NCBI RefSeq assembly: GCF_964355755.1
Contig: NC_092672.1
Location: 37,074,501 to 37,134,500 of the forward strand
Direction: 5' to 3'
Length of the DNA: 60,000 nt
From: Antedon mediterranea
Taxonomy: Eukaryota; Echinodermata; Crinoidea; Comatulida; Antedonidae
Below, piece by piece: positions 1-12,300 of this stretch. The notes under the pieces were generated by a model that was given only the letters and a program-made list of their open reading frames with translations, was not told the DNA's origin and made no database searches. Made by a program: the position numbers and the translations under genes. How positions within the stretch are numbered: position 1 is the first letter of the stretch; every line of letters starts with the position of its first letter.

Positions 1-1533
1 TATAAAGTAACAATACATATAATATTATGTTAAGCTTAAAACTATTAGGACCTGAACACGATACAGTCGATTGAAGATGCGGGTGACGAATGAGTCGATG
101 AGATAGAATGTAATGCTATTCTAAATAAACAGATTTTTTGAAATACGGCAAAACTAGACAAGCATGACAAAAAATTACAATTTTAAAGTTTACAAATATT
201 TGTTTTCTATAACACGCCTTATTGGGCTATGAAAGCGAGGAACTTTGGGAATATAAAATGCTGAAGGGCATGTGGAAATGATTTGTCGCTTCTTCCGCAG
301 TATTTTTTAGATTGAAGCATTGAGGTATACCTCCATGTTTGAAGTAATAGCATTATCTAGTGTAGAGTAGGTGGTTATGAAGAGTTATTCCGCAATCAAA
401 ACAGCCTATTCGATGTTTATGCATACAATACTATTAACATCGTCGATAATGTTTCAAAGTACTCCTTAATGTTGCATTTTGAACTAACCTTGTGGTCGTG
501 ACGTCATCGGCAATCTCAATATGACATGCGCGGTAAAAAAGATGAAGAATGGTACGCACGTAATTTGTGTGTTTTCTGCTATATCATACTAATTTACTTT
601 CCCCCAAATTTGTACTTATGAGGTCACACATTCACAAAGATGGTCCCTGTGAGCAATTTGATATTATAATATCGATGCAAAGAATTTGCAACGAATTCTA
701 AGCATTAAATTATAATTGGACTTGCTGTGATGGTCAACTATACATTATATTATTAGCTTAATCATGTTAGTACAAATAAAATTCGACATAGATAGGACGC
801 ACAAAACATGACGAAATTTAGGCATAAAGTAATGCAAATGAAGCAGGTGCCTTGATAATAATTAGCCGAGTAGTTAACTCATTCTAGCCACAACAAATTT
901 TTGCTAATAAGATTTTGCCTCCTAGATTAATGAAACAAGTGAATCTGACCTCATAATTATCGTCTTTTTCTATCCTCCTCGATTTTCTAATTATGTAATT
1001 AAATAAAATTAAATGCTTTCCACTAATCTATAAGCCCTATACGTGCTTGTGCCGTAAAGTTCAGCTATGTTAAACATAATAGCGAGATGTTATCGATTTG
1101 GTCATGCGGAAAATTGTCACCCCCGGGGTGAAATCAAGGATATCATTGCGTACCTGAAGGGGACAATTGAATGAGTTAGTCGCGTTCATAATTACAATTA
1201 CACGAAAGGCTGTTAACTCTTATACAGCAATATGTGATATCTGATATTATAACAACAGTGACTCATTAAATCTAAGTGTGTAATTCATATTTTGCCCTAT
1301 TTGGCTAAAGAACTGTATGATTTTGTCCTAATAACATCCAAGGTACATCCTGTTGATGTTCGAATCGTAATTCTGGTTTTTTTTCAGGATTGAAAAATAC
1401 ATGTTAGATTGTCGACTTGGAGGCGTTTCCCGGTTGAATGACATCTAAGTCATGAGCTTTAGTAGAAAGATTTATGAATATTATCAAGATAACTTTAATT
1501 ACTAGATATAGAAAAAAATCAGATAGAAAAATT
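1..1533. other. AT-rich sequence, no gene recognised
   Basis: No exon, known repeat or RNA gene could be supported here. If the left-hand nAChR gene continues, this stretch should be part of its third intron or lie between its later exons, but no exon resembling exon 3 of its paralogues (Asp-Glu-Lys-Asn-Gln start, 45 nt) was found on the minus strand. Confidence 0.4.
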
Positions 1534-1762
1534 CAGTCGATTTTTGAACACGCGCGTGTGCTGTAAAACTTGTATCAATTTTTTAACACGCGCGTGTGCT
1601 GTAAAACTTGTATCATTTTTTGAACACGTGCGTGTGCTGTAAAACTTGTATCAGTTTTTGAACACGCGCATTTGCTGTAAAACTTTTATAAGTTTTTGAA
1701 CACGCGCATGAAGCCGTATAGTAACACTTTCATCGGTTTTTGAACGCGCGTTTCGCTGTAAA
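1534..1762. repeat. Minisatellite, ~38-bp unit, about six copies
   Basis: Six consecutive units share the pattern TTTTTGAACACGCGCGTGTG followed by CTGTAAAACTTGTATCA. The first units are nearly identical and the later ones decay. Each good unit carries the self-complementary core ACACGCGCGTGT, so the array is CpG-rich in an otherwise AT-rich region. No coding potential is evident. Confidence 0.85.
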
Positions 1763-3110
1763 TATGACAGAAGGTAAAATTTGCCCACAGATCGCAATTA
1801 CAAATATAAAATTAAGCTTAAAATATTTACGTATCACTTAAATGTGATGTGAGCTCAACATACTTAAATTTTCATAATGTCTATCCGTATGAAAACGTGA
1901 CTAATAATAAAGCAGTGGAAATAGAGAGGCCAAAAGAAATTAAGTCCGTATTGCGATAGTTATAAGCTAATGATCGTCGTATAATATCTATACATGTAAA
2001 TCACCGTAGTCTCTAATGTACTCAGCAAGTACCTACTAACACCATCAACTGAGATTAAGAAATACCTAAGCCTAGGTTTTATGTCTTGTCCTCATTTCAG
2101 TAAATTTATTTTTAGTTTAGAAAAAATAATTTTAGATGCATACAACATGTTTGTTTTCTGGGATTGTTTAAATATAAATATATACCAAAGATTTTTGTTT
2201 GTAACAAACACAAAATTTATAAGAACAGTTGTGAATTATCGCTCATAATCTTGTGGTTGTTATACCTATTGTAAAACCAAAATTCTCCATTAAAAAAAAA
2301 AGGTTTTTATTTGGAAAATAGAAAAAATGACATTTTTTTTATGAACAGTGCGATTTTTCCTGTGTTTGTGTTTCAGTACGTATGATTTTTATTACTATTA
2401 TTGTGATGGGAATAAATAAATGTTAATTAATTGATAATCAATTTCACAAAAGATATTAATCTTCTCATATTACCATATATGACTTCACTTAAATAATAAG
2501 GTTAAAAAACGATTATACAAAATAATATAATAAGAGTTAAATCAAAAGGTAATATATTCAGCTTTTATTTTAGTTGATTTACCTTTTTCTTCATTCGTTT
2601 CATTTAAACATGCTTCAGGAATATTTGTCGACCTAGTGAAATTATCAATAGATTTATCAAAGGCAATAAATTACACAGCTCAAATATCAACGTACGTCAA
2701 GCAATGCATCGTATACACCGTGACACAGCACACATTACACACAGTTTTACTACTTATTATGTGCAAGCCAGCTTTTACTATATAAAACTAAAATAAAAAA
2801 TCACAACGTATTTTATAGACGTCAGCGTGTCTGCTGTAACGGGTACGTAATTATCGAAGGCAATTACGTCGTTTATGCCGATAAGGCGTTCGTGATCAAT
2901 CATCCGTTATAAGACGGTATAACAAAATAACTCGTAAATACGTTTTTATTATCGATGACGACGCTGTGGTATTTAGGACGCATAACAGTAACATCTACAT
3001 CTACATGATTTTGTCGCTGAAGCAAGGATCATTATAAGTTTCTGTAGCAAAAATATTCCAACATAAACTACAACGATTGTATCACTTGTATGACAATATA
3101 CAAAAGTACA
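1763..3110. other. AT-rich sequence, no gene recognised
   Basis: Only short open frames and homopolymer runs are present. Nothing resembling a conserved exon or a structured element was recognised. Confidence 0.4.
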
Positions 3111-3118
3111 TTATTCCA

Positions 3119-3330
3119 TTATTATCATTATATCATCTCTCATCATCATCATCATCTCATCATCATTATCCTCCTCCTCCTCCTCCTCATCATCATCATC
3201 ACAATCCACAATCATCCTCATCATTTTCATCATCCCTGTCATCATCATCTCATCATCATTATCCTCCTCCTCATCATCATCACAATCACCATCATCTCTC
3301 ATCATCATCATCATCTCATCATCATTATCC

Positions 3331-3366
<36 letters not shown>

Positions 3367-3405
3367 CAATCTTCATCCGTGTCGTCATCATCATCACAAT
3401 AAGTA
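3119..3405. repeat. Compound (ATC)n / (TCC)n microsatellite
   Basis: A nearly unbroken run of CAT/ATC triplets interspersed with TCC blocks. Three frames stay open across it and would encode runs of Ser/His/Pro, Ile or Asp/Glu/Met, which is the expected artefact of a stop-free triplet repeat and not evidence of genes. Confidence 0.95.
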
Positions 3406-3799
3406 GGCCTGATAAGAAGGTCGTAACGTGCCACATTTTTGCGTGCAACGTCAGAGAGTCAGGTGTTGAATTAAACCCGGATGGTCATGATCATTATTAA
3501 GTAGGGGTTAGAGTACTTTCGTCCTGTTAGGGTAGGGGGTTAATTTAGCATACACATTGCTGTAGTATAACGAATAATACTCATATTAGCTGACAGAGGG
3601 AAATCTGTGAGGGTACATACAAACATCTAATCGTGAGTTAGGCTTAATTGAAAGTACAAACAATATTGGTAAATTGAAATGATGAAAACAAAATTGTAAA
3701 AGAAAAGATCCCACCCTAACTCTTAAAGATAATCTAGGTTGATAAGCAATATTATTATTTTAGAAGATATTCATGCGATTACACGGAGGAGTTGGTTAG

Positions 3800-4190
3800 T
3801 TTGTCGGTTAGTTTTACTCATGAGAATCGAAGAACTGTTTTACAAAGGGGGAAGGAGGGGAAGGGTGAGTACCCCCTCCCCCACACGAGGGGAAGGAGGG
3901 GAAGGGTGAAGGGTGCGTACCCCTCCCCCACACGATCCGATAGACACTTCATTACCTACGATCGAGGCATTTATACCGACAAATTAACATTGCTTTCAAA
4001 CAACTACAGTTGGAGTGCATATAATTAGTTTTACTCCGCCATGAGAATCGAAGAATTGATTTTCAAAAGTGTGGGGAAAGGAAGGGGTAGGGGGTGCGTA
4101 CCCCACAATCCGACAGAAAGTTTCATTGACTTATGATCGAGGCTATTATACCGACGAATTAACATTGCTTTCAAACAACTACAGAGTTAA
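3800..4190. repeat. Direct duplication of a ~200-bp segment
   Basis: The block beginning AGTTTTACTCATGAGAATCG (about 3809) and ending near 4008 in ACATTGCTTTCAAACAACTA recurs from about 4028 to 4187 with substitutions and a shortened G-rich centre. The centre of the first unit has its own internal duplication of a GGGGAAGGAGGGGAAGGGTG motif. No function is evident. Confidence 0.75.
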
Positions 4191-4679
4191 ATGTCGTTAT
4201 TATTTGTTTTAAGCATATTTGCCCTTTTCTTTAAATATTAGTGACCTTCAACATTTCAAAATATGTTGGCCTGTTGTGTTAGTTTATCTTGTTTTACAGC
4301 AGCTGATGAAATAGGTTAACATCTATGTATTGATTGTCTTAATAAAATAAAATCCATTATATTCCAATGTGTAACTGAGATGTCCAAGACCACACGTAAC
4401 TAGAAAGTTTGGTCGTTACAAGGATTAATCCTATGTACTTAAAGATGTGGCCATTTTGTAGTTTTATTAAAATTAATCACTTCCGTAGAAAAAAATAATA
4501 AAACAATAATATTTTCACTTACAAAACCCATTGACTTTCAATTTGACTATTTTTTACTTTAAATTACAGTTTCTTGAGGTAAATCATTTTGTTCGATTCC
4601 AATTTTTGTGATGTGACATTAAAAAGGCATGTTCAAGAAAAATATTAAAAAAAAAACAATACATGGACATAAATGCTTT

Positions 4680-4762
4680 TAAGGATGCCCACAACGTGTT
4701 TAAGGATACACGCAACGCGTTTAAGGATACACGCAACGCGTTTAAAGATGTACACAAATGCG
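4680..4762. repeat. Short tandem repeat (ACGCAACGCGTTTAAGGATAC)
   Basis: Three to four degenerate copies of a roughly 22-bp unit around GCAACGCGTTTAAGGATACA. The remaining sequence from 4200 to 5480 shows no recognisable gene. Confidence 0.6.
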
Positions 4763-5482
4763 CTTGAAATCTAAAAATAAAATGAATTATGTAAAGAAGC
4801 AATAACAATTCTCTAGTATGGGTACACAAGTACGGTTTCCTTGAACTATTAAACACCAGAATTTATGATTTGTAAAATATGGCGTCCCATTTATTTTAAT
4901 AGTGGCTTATTAATGTAAACGAGGTCGGTAACAAATCAAAAACTCTCATATTTTTGCGCTGAATTACTTAAACTAGTCGGTAATACATACAAGATACAAA
5001 ATGTGTAATGTGCTCGTTCTCTAGTAAACTTCTTCTGATAATATGGAATTTAAGACGTGTTCTTAAGTGGGTAGTTAGTTTTCACTACATTCTTTCCAAT
5101 AAGACATAAGAGGTATTTTTGCTACGTTTCTGATTCTGCTTAAAATGAAGATTTCAATGTAAAGCCAATGTGAAATGATTTGATAAGTTTCTACTTTAAA
5201 TATTTTAGTAAATTATTATCTTCTGTAATTCTTCCCTCATCTTATTCTTCATCCTTTCCTCCTCGGCCTCTTTCACATTTACCCCTTTTCCATTTCGCTG
5301 TCTGTAACATCACGATTTATCTTATTTGTTCTGGATTCTCATCTTGTTAAAACTTTACCTTTTTACGAAATAATATGGAAATGTTGGCAGTAATTGGCCA
5401 TTATTAGATTTTATCTACCTATTGACTATTATATATCTCATCACTTTCTGCGCAACAAACGCAAACAAAACGTGCAAGTATA

Positions 5483-5545
5483 CTGGATTGGTACTTGTGA
5501 TTGGTCAAATTACTTGCGTTACGCGTACTACTTGCGTAAACTTGC
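5483..5545. mobile_element. Fragment of the ACCAATCACAAGCG-type MITE
   Basis: Contains CTTGTGATTGGTCAAATTAC followed by TTGCGTTACGCGTA, matching one arm of the MITE family that is complete at 14695-14875. It lies 35 bp downstream of the exon 2 splice donor of the left nAChR gene, inside its second intron. Confidence 0.6.
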
Positions 5546-5579
5546 GTAAGAGGTAACCAAGTTTTAAATTAAGTCTTAC

Positions 5580-5722
5580 CACGTCGATGATCTGCGACAC
5601 AGACATCCCAACGTGTACAACAATTGGCTGTGAGAAGTTCTGTGCTGGTCGGACGAACTTGACATAACGAGATAGAAGATGATTGTGCAGTTTTTCCTCA
5701 TCCAACGATCCTAACGAAGTAT
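5580..5722 (-). CDS. Left nAChR gene, exon 2
   Basis: 143 nt between acceptor TTTATAG (AG at 5724-5723) and donor GTAAGA (GT at 5579-5578). It encodes residues 19-65 plus the last two bases of codon 18. It is one codon longer than the equivalent 140-nt exons of the other two genes. Asn-Phe-Ser is a potential N-glycosylation site at the same place as Asn-Phe-Thr in the middle gene. Confidence 0.85.
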
Positions 5723-6036
5723 CTATAAACAAGAAAAGGAAAACATAAATTATACCAACATTTATTATTTCTGCTCATAGATAGTGAATATATAACCAAA
5801 CTATGTACTCATTATAATATAATAATATAGATTTACAGCGTTTGGGAAGTTTATATATATATATATATATATATAAATCCAAAGGCAAATTACTGAAAAA
5901 AATGACAATGCTGTGGGTATCAGTGGCTGGATCTCAATGGAGATACAAAAATAAAAAGCGAAAAGCTAAATCAAAACGATAAAGTAAACAGCCAGAAAAG
6001 TTAGCAGAGCTTTCGGGCAACACTAGCCCTTCATCA

Positions 6037-6082
<46 letters not shown>

Positions 6083-6266
6083 CCAAAGGCAAATTACTGA
6101 AAAAATGACAATGCTGTGGGTATCAGTGGCTGGATCTCAATGGAGATACAAAATAAAAGCGAAAAGCTAAATCAAAACGAGAAGTAAAACAGCCAGAAAA
6201 GTTTATATATATATATCCAATCTGCAGACAGTACTGTTTCGATCTTATTAGATCTCGTCAGTGCAG

Positions 6267-6335
<69 letters not shown>

Positions 6336-9300
6336 CCAAACATGGAGACATGGCATACAGTAATTTGAAATATATATTATGTGTTACGTAATAATAAGTA
6401 AATGTAAAATCAGAACTTTTTAAAAAGAAAGCAAACTGAAAGCAAAATGTCATTTTATTGAAAATAAGAACAAGGTGGCATAATTAGCATTGTTATATCT
6501 AATGTTTCATATTTTGTGATGAATCGACGTGTAATTCAAGAATCTCAACCCATTTACTTGGTGTGTTTGTCTTCGAAATGTGAAATTGATATCAAATCAC
6601 AATTACTGCAATAAGCAAAACGCATGCGCATAAAGTTGATGATATACAAAAAAGCATCAAGACAAAATCTAAAAAACCAACAGGCCTATTTATGTCCTGA
6701 AGATAGTATTCACCATGCATAGCTGTCAATTTGTAATGTAAAAGAAAAAAACTATTTATTTGAATAAAGGAAGGGCAATACATTATTGTTATTTTTGTCA
6801 TTATTGAAACTAATAAATTGTCTTGAAATGAAATGAAAAGAATGAATGCAATCATCATAATATTAAACTAGAACATTGCGAAGAAAGTAACTTGACATAT
6901 GTCTTTTCTGATTTAAAAATACTGATGTAATAAGTTGGCGTAGTTACGGAAGCTATCGGAACGCAAGATAGTTAATGCTTTGTGTTGGTGCGATGAGAAG
7001 TTCACGTTTAATAGAAGATCCCTCAAACGATTTGTGTGTGTAATATCTATCTGGTGAGAAAACGTATACTTATCACAATACTAATGGGCAATTAACACAT
7101 TATATACTTAGACAAATCTTTGTTCAAAGATTAAGCTCGTGGCTCTCTTGAAGAATCCAAATGGATTTAGGGTTAATCATCCCTCATAAAAATGTATATG
7201 TTCATAATATTGGAGCCAACACGCCTCCATATTGCAAAATAGTCTATTTTTATTTATAAACGCGACCAAAATACGATAATAAAAACAATTCTTACATTAA
7301 CATACATACATAATATTATAAATATAACGTTGGTAATGTATTATAAATTGTATTATAAATATGGATGAATGAATATACTTGTAATGATTGTGATATTATT
7401 TATGTATGTCTGATATATTATACAAAGTTTGATATTAAGAATTGGTGTACTCTTACTAAAATATTTCATAACGTTCTTAAGCTCTGTCTACGCTATCAAA
7501 TAAGTTTGACAAACAAATTGTAATGTGCCTAAATATAGTAGTGATATGCCTAAATATGGTAGTGATATGCCTAAATATGGTAGTGATATGACATCATCAT
7601 GTCCATATATGGGCACATCATATTTTTTCACATAAAGTTTGTTAGTGTAGACAAAACACATTTCGAATTCAACCTCTTGTAATCTTAAAAACAACAAGTA
7701 AACAATTAGGCTAGCAAAAATATAATTGTATGTTGGATATCATCATTAGGTAACACATTGTGTAAACATTTATTTGTTATTATGTTTTTATCTGTGACTG
7801 TGATTTCGATGTAGGCTATAATGCATATTTTTTATCTCTTCTCCATTTTGTTGATAATTTTGAATACATTGGAAGTATGGGAGGCCAACATGTATCCTAA
7901 AACATGGCGACAAAGTTGTTAATGTTTCAGTTTAATTAAAAGATCAATATTGCAATTATAAATTTCGATAAAACTTGTATAATACTCAATACGTAATATC
8001 TAAAATTACATCAACATGCTGACAATTATAACGTGATTCCAAACCGCAACCATTATAGAATGGCAACGCATCGATTGTGAGTGAAACCCGAGTAAACTCT
8101 CAACAAATACGATGCCGATGCATTTTGCACCAGGTGTAACACTGATGCACAATGTCGTTGCCCCTAACGTTATTGCACTCCTACTATTTACCAGCTCCGA
8201 ATATGACACGACTTAATAAACACCTGTCCACACGACGTGTAGTCTTGCGCGCAACCTAATTCGCGATGACAAGGTACTGTCGTCTGTTTTACAGGTAAAA
8301 TTGCGCGCTTAATCTGCAGGCGATCTAATTGATGAAATTGAGAGATTCTCGGTATGTCAGGCCCAGGGCTTGCACAACGGCACCGCGTGGGATTTAATTA
8401 AATGTGTAATTGACTATTACTCCGACTGTCGGCGGTGGTAAAAAGATGAACAGTTTCAAAATAGTATATTCGAGTGCCACTAAGGTTAGATTGTGTGTAA
8501 TCGGTGTGGTGTTAAATGATTTCTGCAGCACTTAGACACGCGCGGTGAACCGATTATCGGAATCCTACCGATATCTCCCCAGTTCCTAAATCAGTTTAAG
8601 TGCCCCCTTCGCGCCCTTCAACAACGTGGAGCTAAGTTCACATCGTGTGCGAGAATCATTTCGTCGTGTGAACAGTACGTGCTGCGTTATGACAATATTC
8701 TTTTTTTTAAACCAACAATTTAAAACATCATAAACAGTATATAAATAAAAGTAGTACAACAGGTAAATGCAAATAATATACTCGCAGCAAAACATAAATG
8801 ACTATCGGAACCGTACTAAAATGCGCATGCGTTGATGTCGACATGCGCGTAATTGATAAACATACACAGGGGCACTGGCATCGAATCGCTTTTAAATATA
8901 GGCGCGCATGCGTTGTCCTAAATGGAAAAAAAAATATATACATATACATAACAGTCCAAGTCAGTTAACCTAAAGCCCTGTCTACACTATCAAACTTTAT
9001 GTGACACAAATGCATTTGATGTGCCCATATATGGACATGATGATGTCATATCACTACCATATTTGAACATATCACTACCATATTTGGGCACATCACTACC
9101 ATATTTTGATCAAACTAGTTTGATAGTGGAGACAGAGCTTTAGATGGAATATGTTACGGTATATACAAATAATAAAGCTATTTCATTAAATTACCCATAA
9201 TTCTGTACGGTTATTGTCTGAATCAAGAGCAGTTGCTGTAAATTACAGTCATTATTGATATGGCTAACAACTCGAAATAAGTAATTACAATTTACGAGCT

Positions 9301-12300
9301 GCAGTCTTAATTGCAACTTTAATTGACTCCATTTAGCATAAATCTTTTCAGAATGAACTTGTTTTTTTGTTTGTTAATGATAGTGCATGAATTGTGTTAT
9401 ATTTGCCGGATTGTACAACTCAAACGTGACATGGTCGATTTTAGATGCCAATATGATCTATGGCAATCGATAAAGTCTCCAACAAAATATCGATTAAAGT
9501 TTATATATATCTATAATATCAGTAATATAAGTCGTATATATATACATTATTTTTTCCTTGGAATATTGTTACAAATATTAATGTGAGAAGATGCTAACGC
9601 ATTTTGCGTTTACGTAATATGCGCGCAACGCAAACGCGTTTGTCAAATCCATCAGAATTGTATTTCTAACTCATTTATCTTTATTCAGATGTCGTCTAAA
9701 TTTTATAATAAATTGATTTACATTCTAACCTTTAAAGACAAACGTTTTTACTTGTAGTAATTAGTCAGTACAATTTATTTTGTTCTTAATTTATACGTAA
9801 TGTTATACTTTCTATGGACCAAAGATTGAATAAATTGAATGACTGATCAGTAACAGAGTTATCACATGTTAGGTTAAATTGGGCTCTGTAAATATTGGTT
9901 CTGTATCATAAATTGAAAGCATTGCTTCATTGATATTGTGACACATGGCCATTTATTTGTGTGTGTGTAGTTATGCTATTCATGAATATTTAGCGTGTGC
10001 CTAGGAAGCATATTGACATGTGTGTTTTAGGGACATTTTTTTCTAATAACATCAAAATTTGTAGTTATTTTAAACCTTATTTAGTGTCAATAATAATAAT
10101 TCACATTTTTTTTCCAAGCAGTAAGTTTTTTCTTCACTTTCTTTTCAAAGAAAATAGAAATATCTAGAACTCGACTCGAATATCCAGCTGTCACTGTAAA
10201 CCAAAATATATTGTTTTCTTTTCCTTTTTACCATTCTAAATGATTTTAAAATTAATGACCTCCTTCATAAAAAAAGTGATAATTATAACGCAATCAATCT
10301 TAACTTAGTACCATTATTTTTAGAAGATGGCCTGTAATTGATTCCGTCATACTCTAGAAAAAGCGCGCCAATCTTTCGCGCGGTTTATCAGCTCGACACG
10401 GTTTATTCACCAGATACTTGTATTTAAACCTGCATTTTAATATATCGTGTTTATGTAGACAGCTGTTGAATGCTGATTCTGATATTATAATAAACACTGG
10501 AATACGAGCAGCGTCGTCGTCGTCGTCAGCGCCAGTCTTACCATGTCCATCGATCAATGGTATCATCATCATATTTATAACGACATTGATTTTTCTGCTA
10601 CCGCGTTAATTCTTCTTCACTAGGTTTTCATTAGGCCTACTATTACCATCGACTACATTAGGCGGCGGACCACTGCGATTCGTAGCAGAGGTTGAGAACT
10701 TTGACAGAATGATGAAAATATAAACCTGCAGGAAAATAATGGCAATGGGCAGGATCCTGTAAAGGGGCATGAACGGGCATAAAGGGGTATGGAAGGACAG
10801 GTAGAGTAAAGAAAGAGTTGCACACATCATAAATGGCAAGAGAAATCCGGTTGGTCGGCGTTGGGGATTACGTAGTATTCCAAAACCTTAAAATGAAATG
10901 ATTCTCTTTCGCTGTCTAGTTGTCAAGCCATAGTTTATATACATCTGTAAGTTTGTTTATATGGCGTTTCTTTACACCGACATCGAATTCCACAAATCCT
11001 AATGTACAGTTGAAAACTAATGCATTAAGTCACACAGTATACATGTTAGAATAGTTTAGTTTAAGCAACCCGATGTCGATGACGTCACTATGCGCAGAAC
11101 GCACAAACAAGACGATATACATAATAGTATGATGAATGTTAAGTTTACATTGTTTTGCAATGTTATTTTTACGGTATGCAGTAGATTGTACGGTTATATC
11201 CTAAAGCTGCATTCACACTTGTTCCGTTCCGTTTCACGGAAGATGACGCCGTTTAATTATTTTCAGGATTTTTTATTAAGGGTCTTTCACACCTGTTCCG
11301 GTACGGTTCCGGTCCGGCGAATCAAACATCAATGTTTCGTTTTCACGACTCTCCACGCGGCTATGCACCAATCGATATGCACGTAGCCACGTGAAAACGA
11401 AACTTTGACGTTCGATTTGATTTCCGGCGCCGACCGGAACCGTGCCGGTACAGGTGTGAAATACTATTCAGTTAACAAACGATGCCGTCTTCCGTTCCGT
11501 GAAACGGAACAAGTGTGAATGTACCTTTACTGATGATGACCGATGCATGGGTTTCGGCATTGTTGATCTGACATGATTAACAGTGATTGGTGGAGGTGAT
11601 GATAATAATGAATATATTCATGGAGCTTAATTATCATTCCCAGTGTGCCGCTGAATTTGACATAGGCGCCAGATAATGACGTCATGATGATGCTTAAAGC
11701 TCTGTCTAAACTAGTAAAAAAAAGTGTGATGCGCCCAAATATGGTGTGATGACATCATCATGTCCATATATTTTTTGTCACATACAGTTTGATTAGGTCA
11801 ATTGATTTAAGATAGTTACTAAAATTCTGTAGATGGATTTTGATGATGCAGCAACGACAAAAATAGTGTCTCAAAATGAAGCCATGTGTTCGTTGGTGAC
11901 CGGATTTCATAATACGAATCGTTGGGATTTACTCTGTAGATGGTCACTGACATTGTATGTTAGTATAATCAATGGGTCACTCGACCGAATGGCCAATATT
12001 TGACTGACCACTCGACTTGGGAATAACTTGATATCGAGATGACCACCGAGTGCCATGGTGACCATTGTGCAGGAGAGGGCGACTATCTGACCATTGATGG
12101 AGGACCAACTAAATGTTCGCATAACCATTGATATAACTGGATGACCGGAAGGAAACGTCCTGAATGTGAGATCACGTTACATACAATGTTGTTTGCACTA
12201 TGCCGATATTTATATTGGGGAATCATTCGACGTAGACGACTTTATTCTGGCACTCCATTTGCATGCGATCAGCTAATGTATTGGTATTTAGTAGTTGACA

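Larger units (their letters stand above)
5852..6333. repeat. (TA)n-interrupted duplicated cassette carrying hammerhead motifs
   Basis: A ~125-bp unit starting AAATCCAAAGGCAAATTACT is present twice in direct orientation (5873-6002 and 6077-6203), separated and flanked by (TA)n tracts at 5852-5875, 6039-6079 and 6268-6333. After the first unit comes a GCTTTCGGGCAACACTAGCC motif ending CTTCATCAG. After the second comes the complete hammerhead at 6266-6222. Dispersed cassettes of this kind with TA tracts and hammerheads are known from Penelope-like and retrozyme-type retroelements; assignment to either is inference. Confidence 0.7.

Noticed and set aside
3077-3500. Overlapping open frames of 100+ codons on both strands
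   Set aside because: They are translations of an (ATC)n/(TCC)n microsatellite without stops; composition is poly-Ser/His, poly-Ile or poly-Asp/Met.
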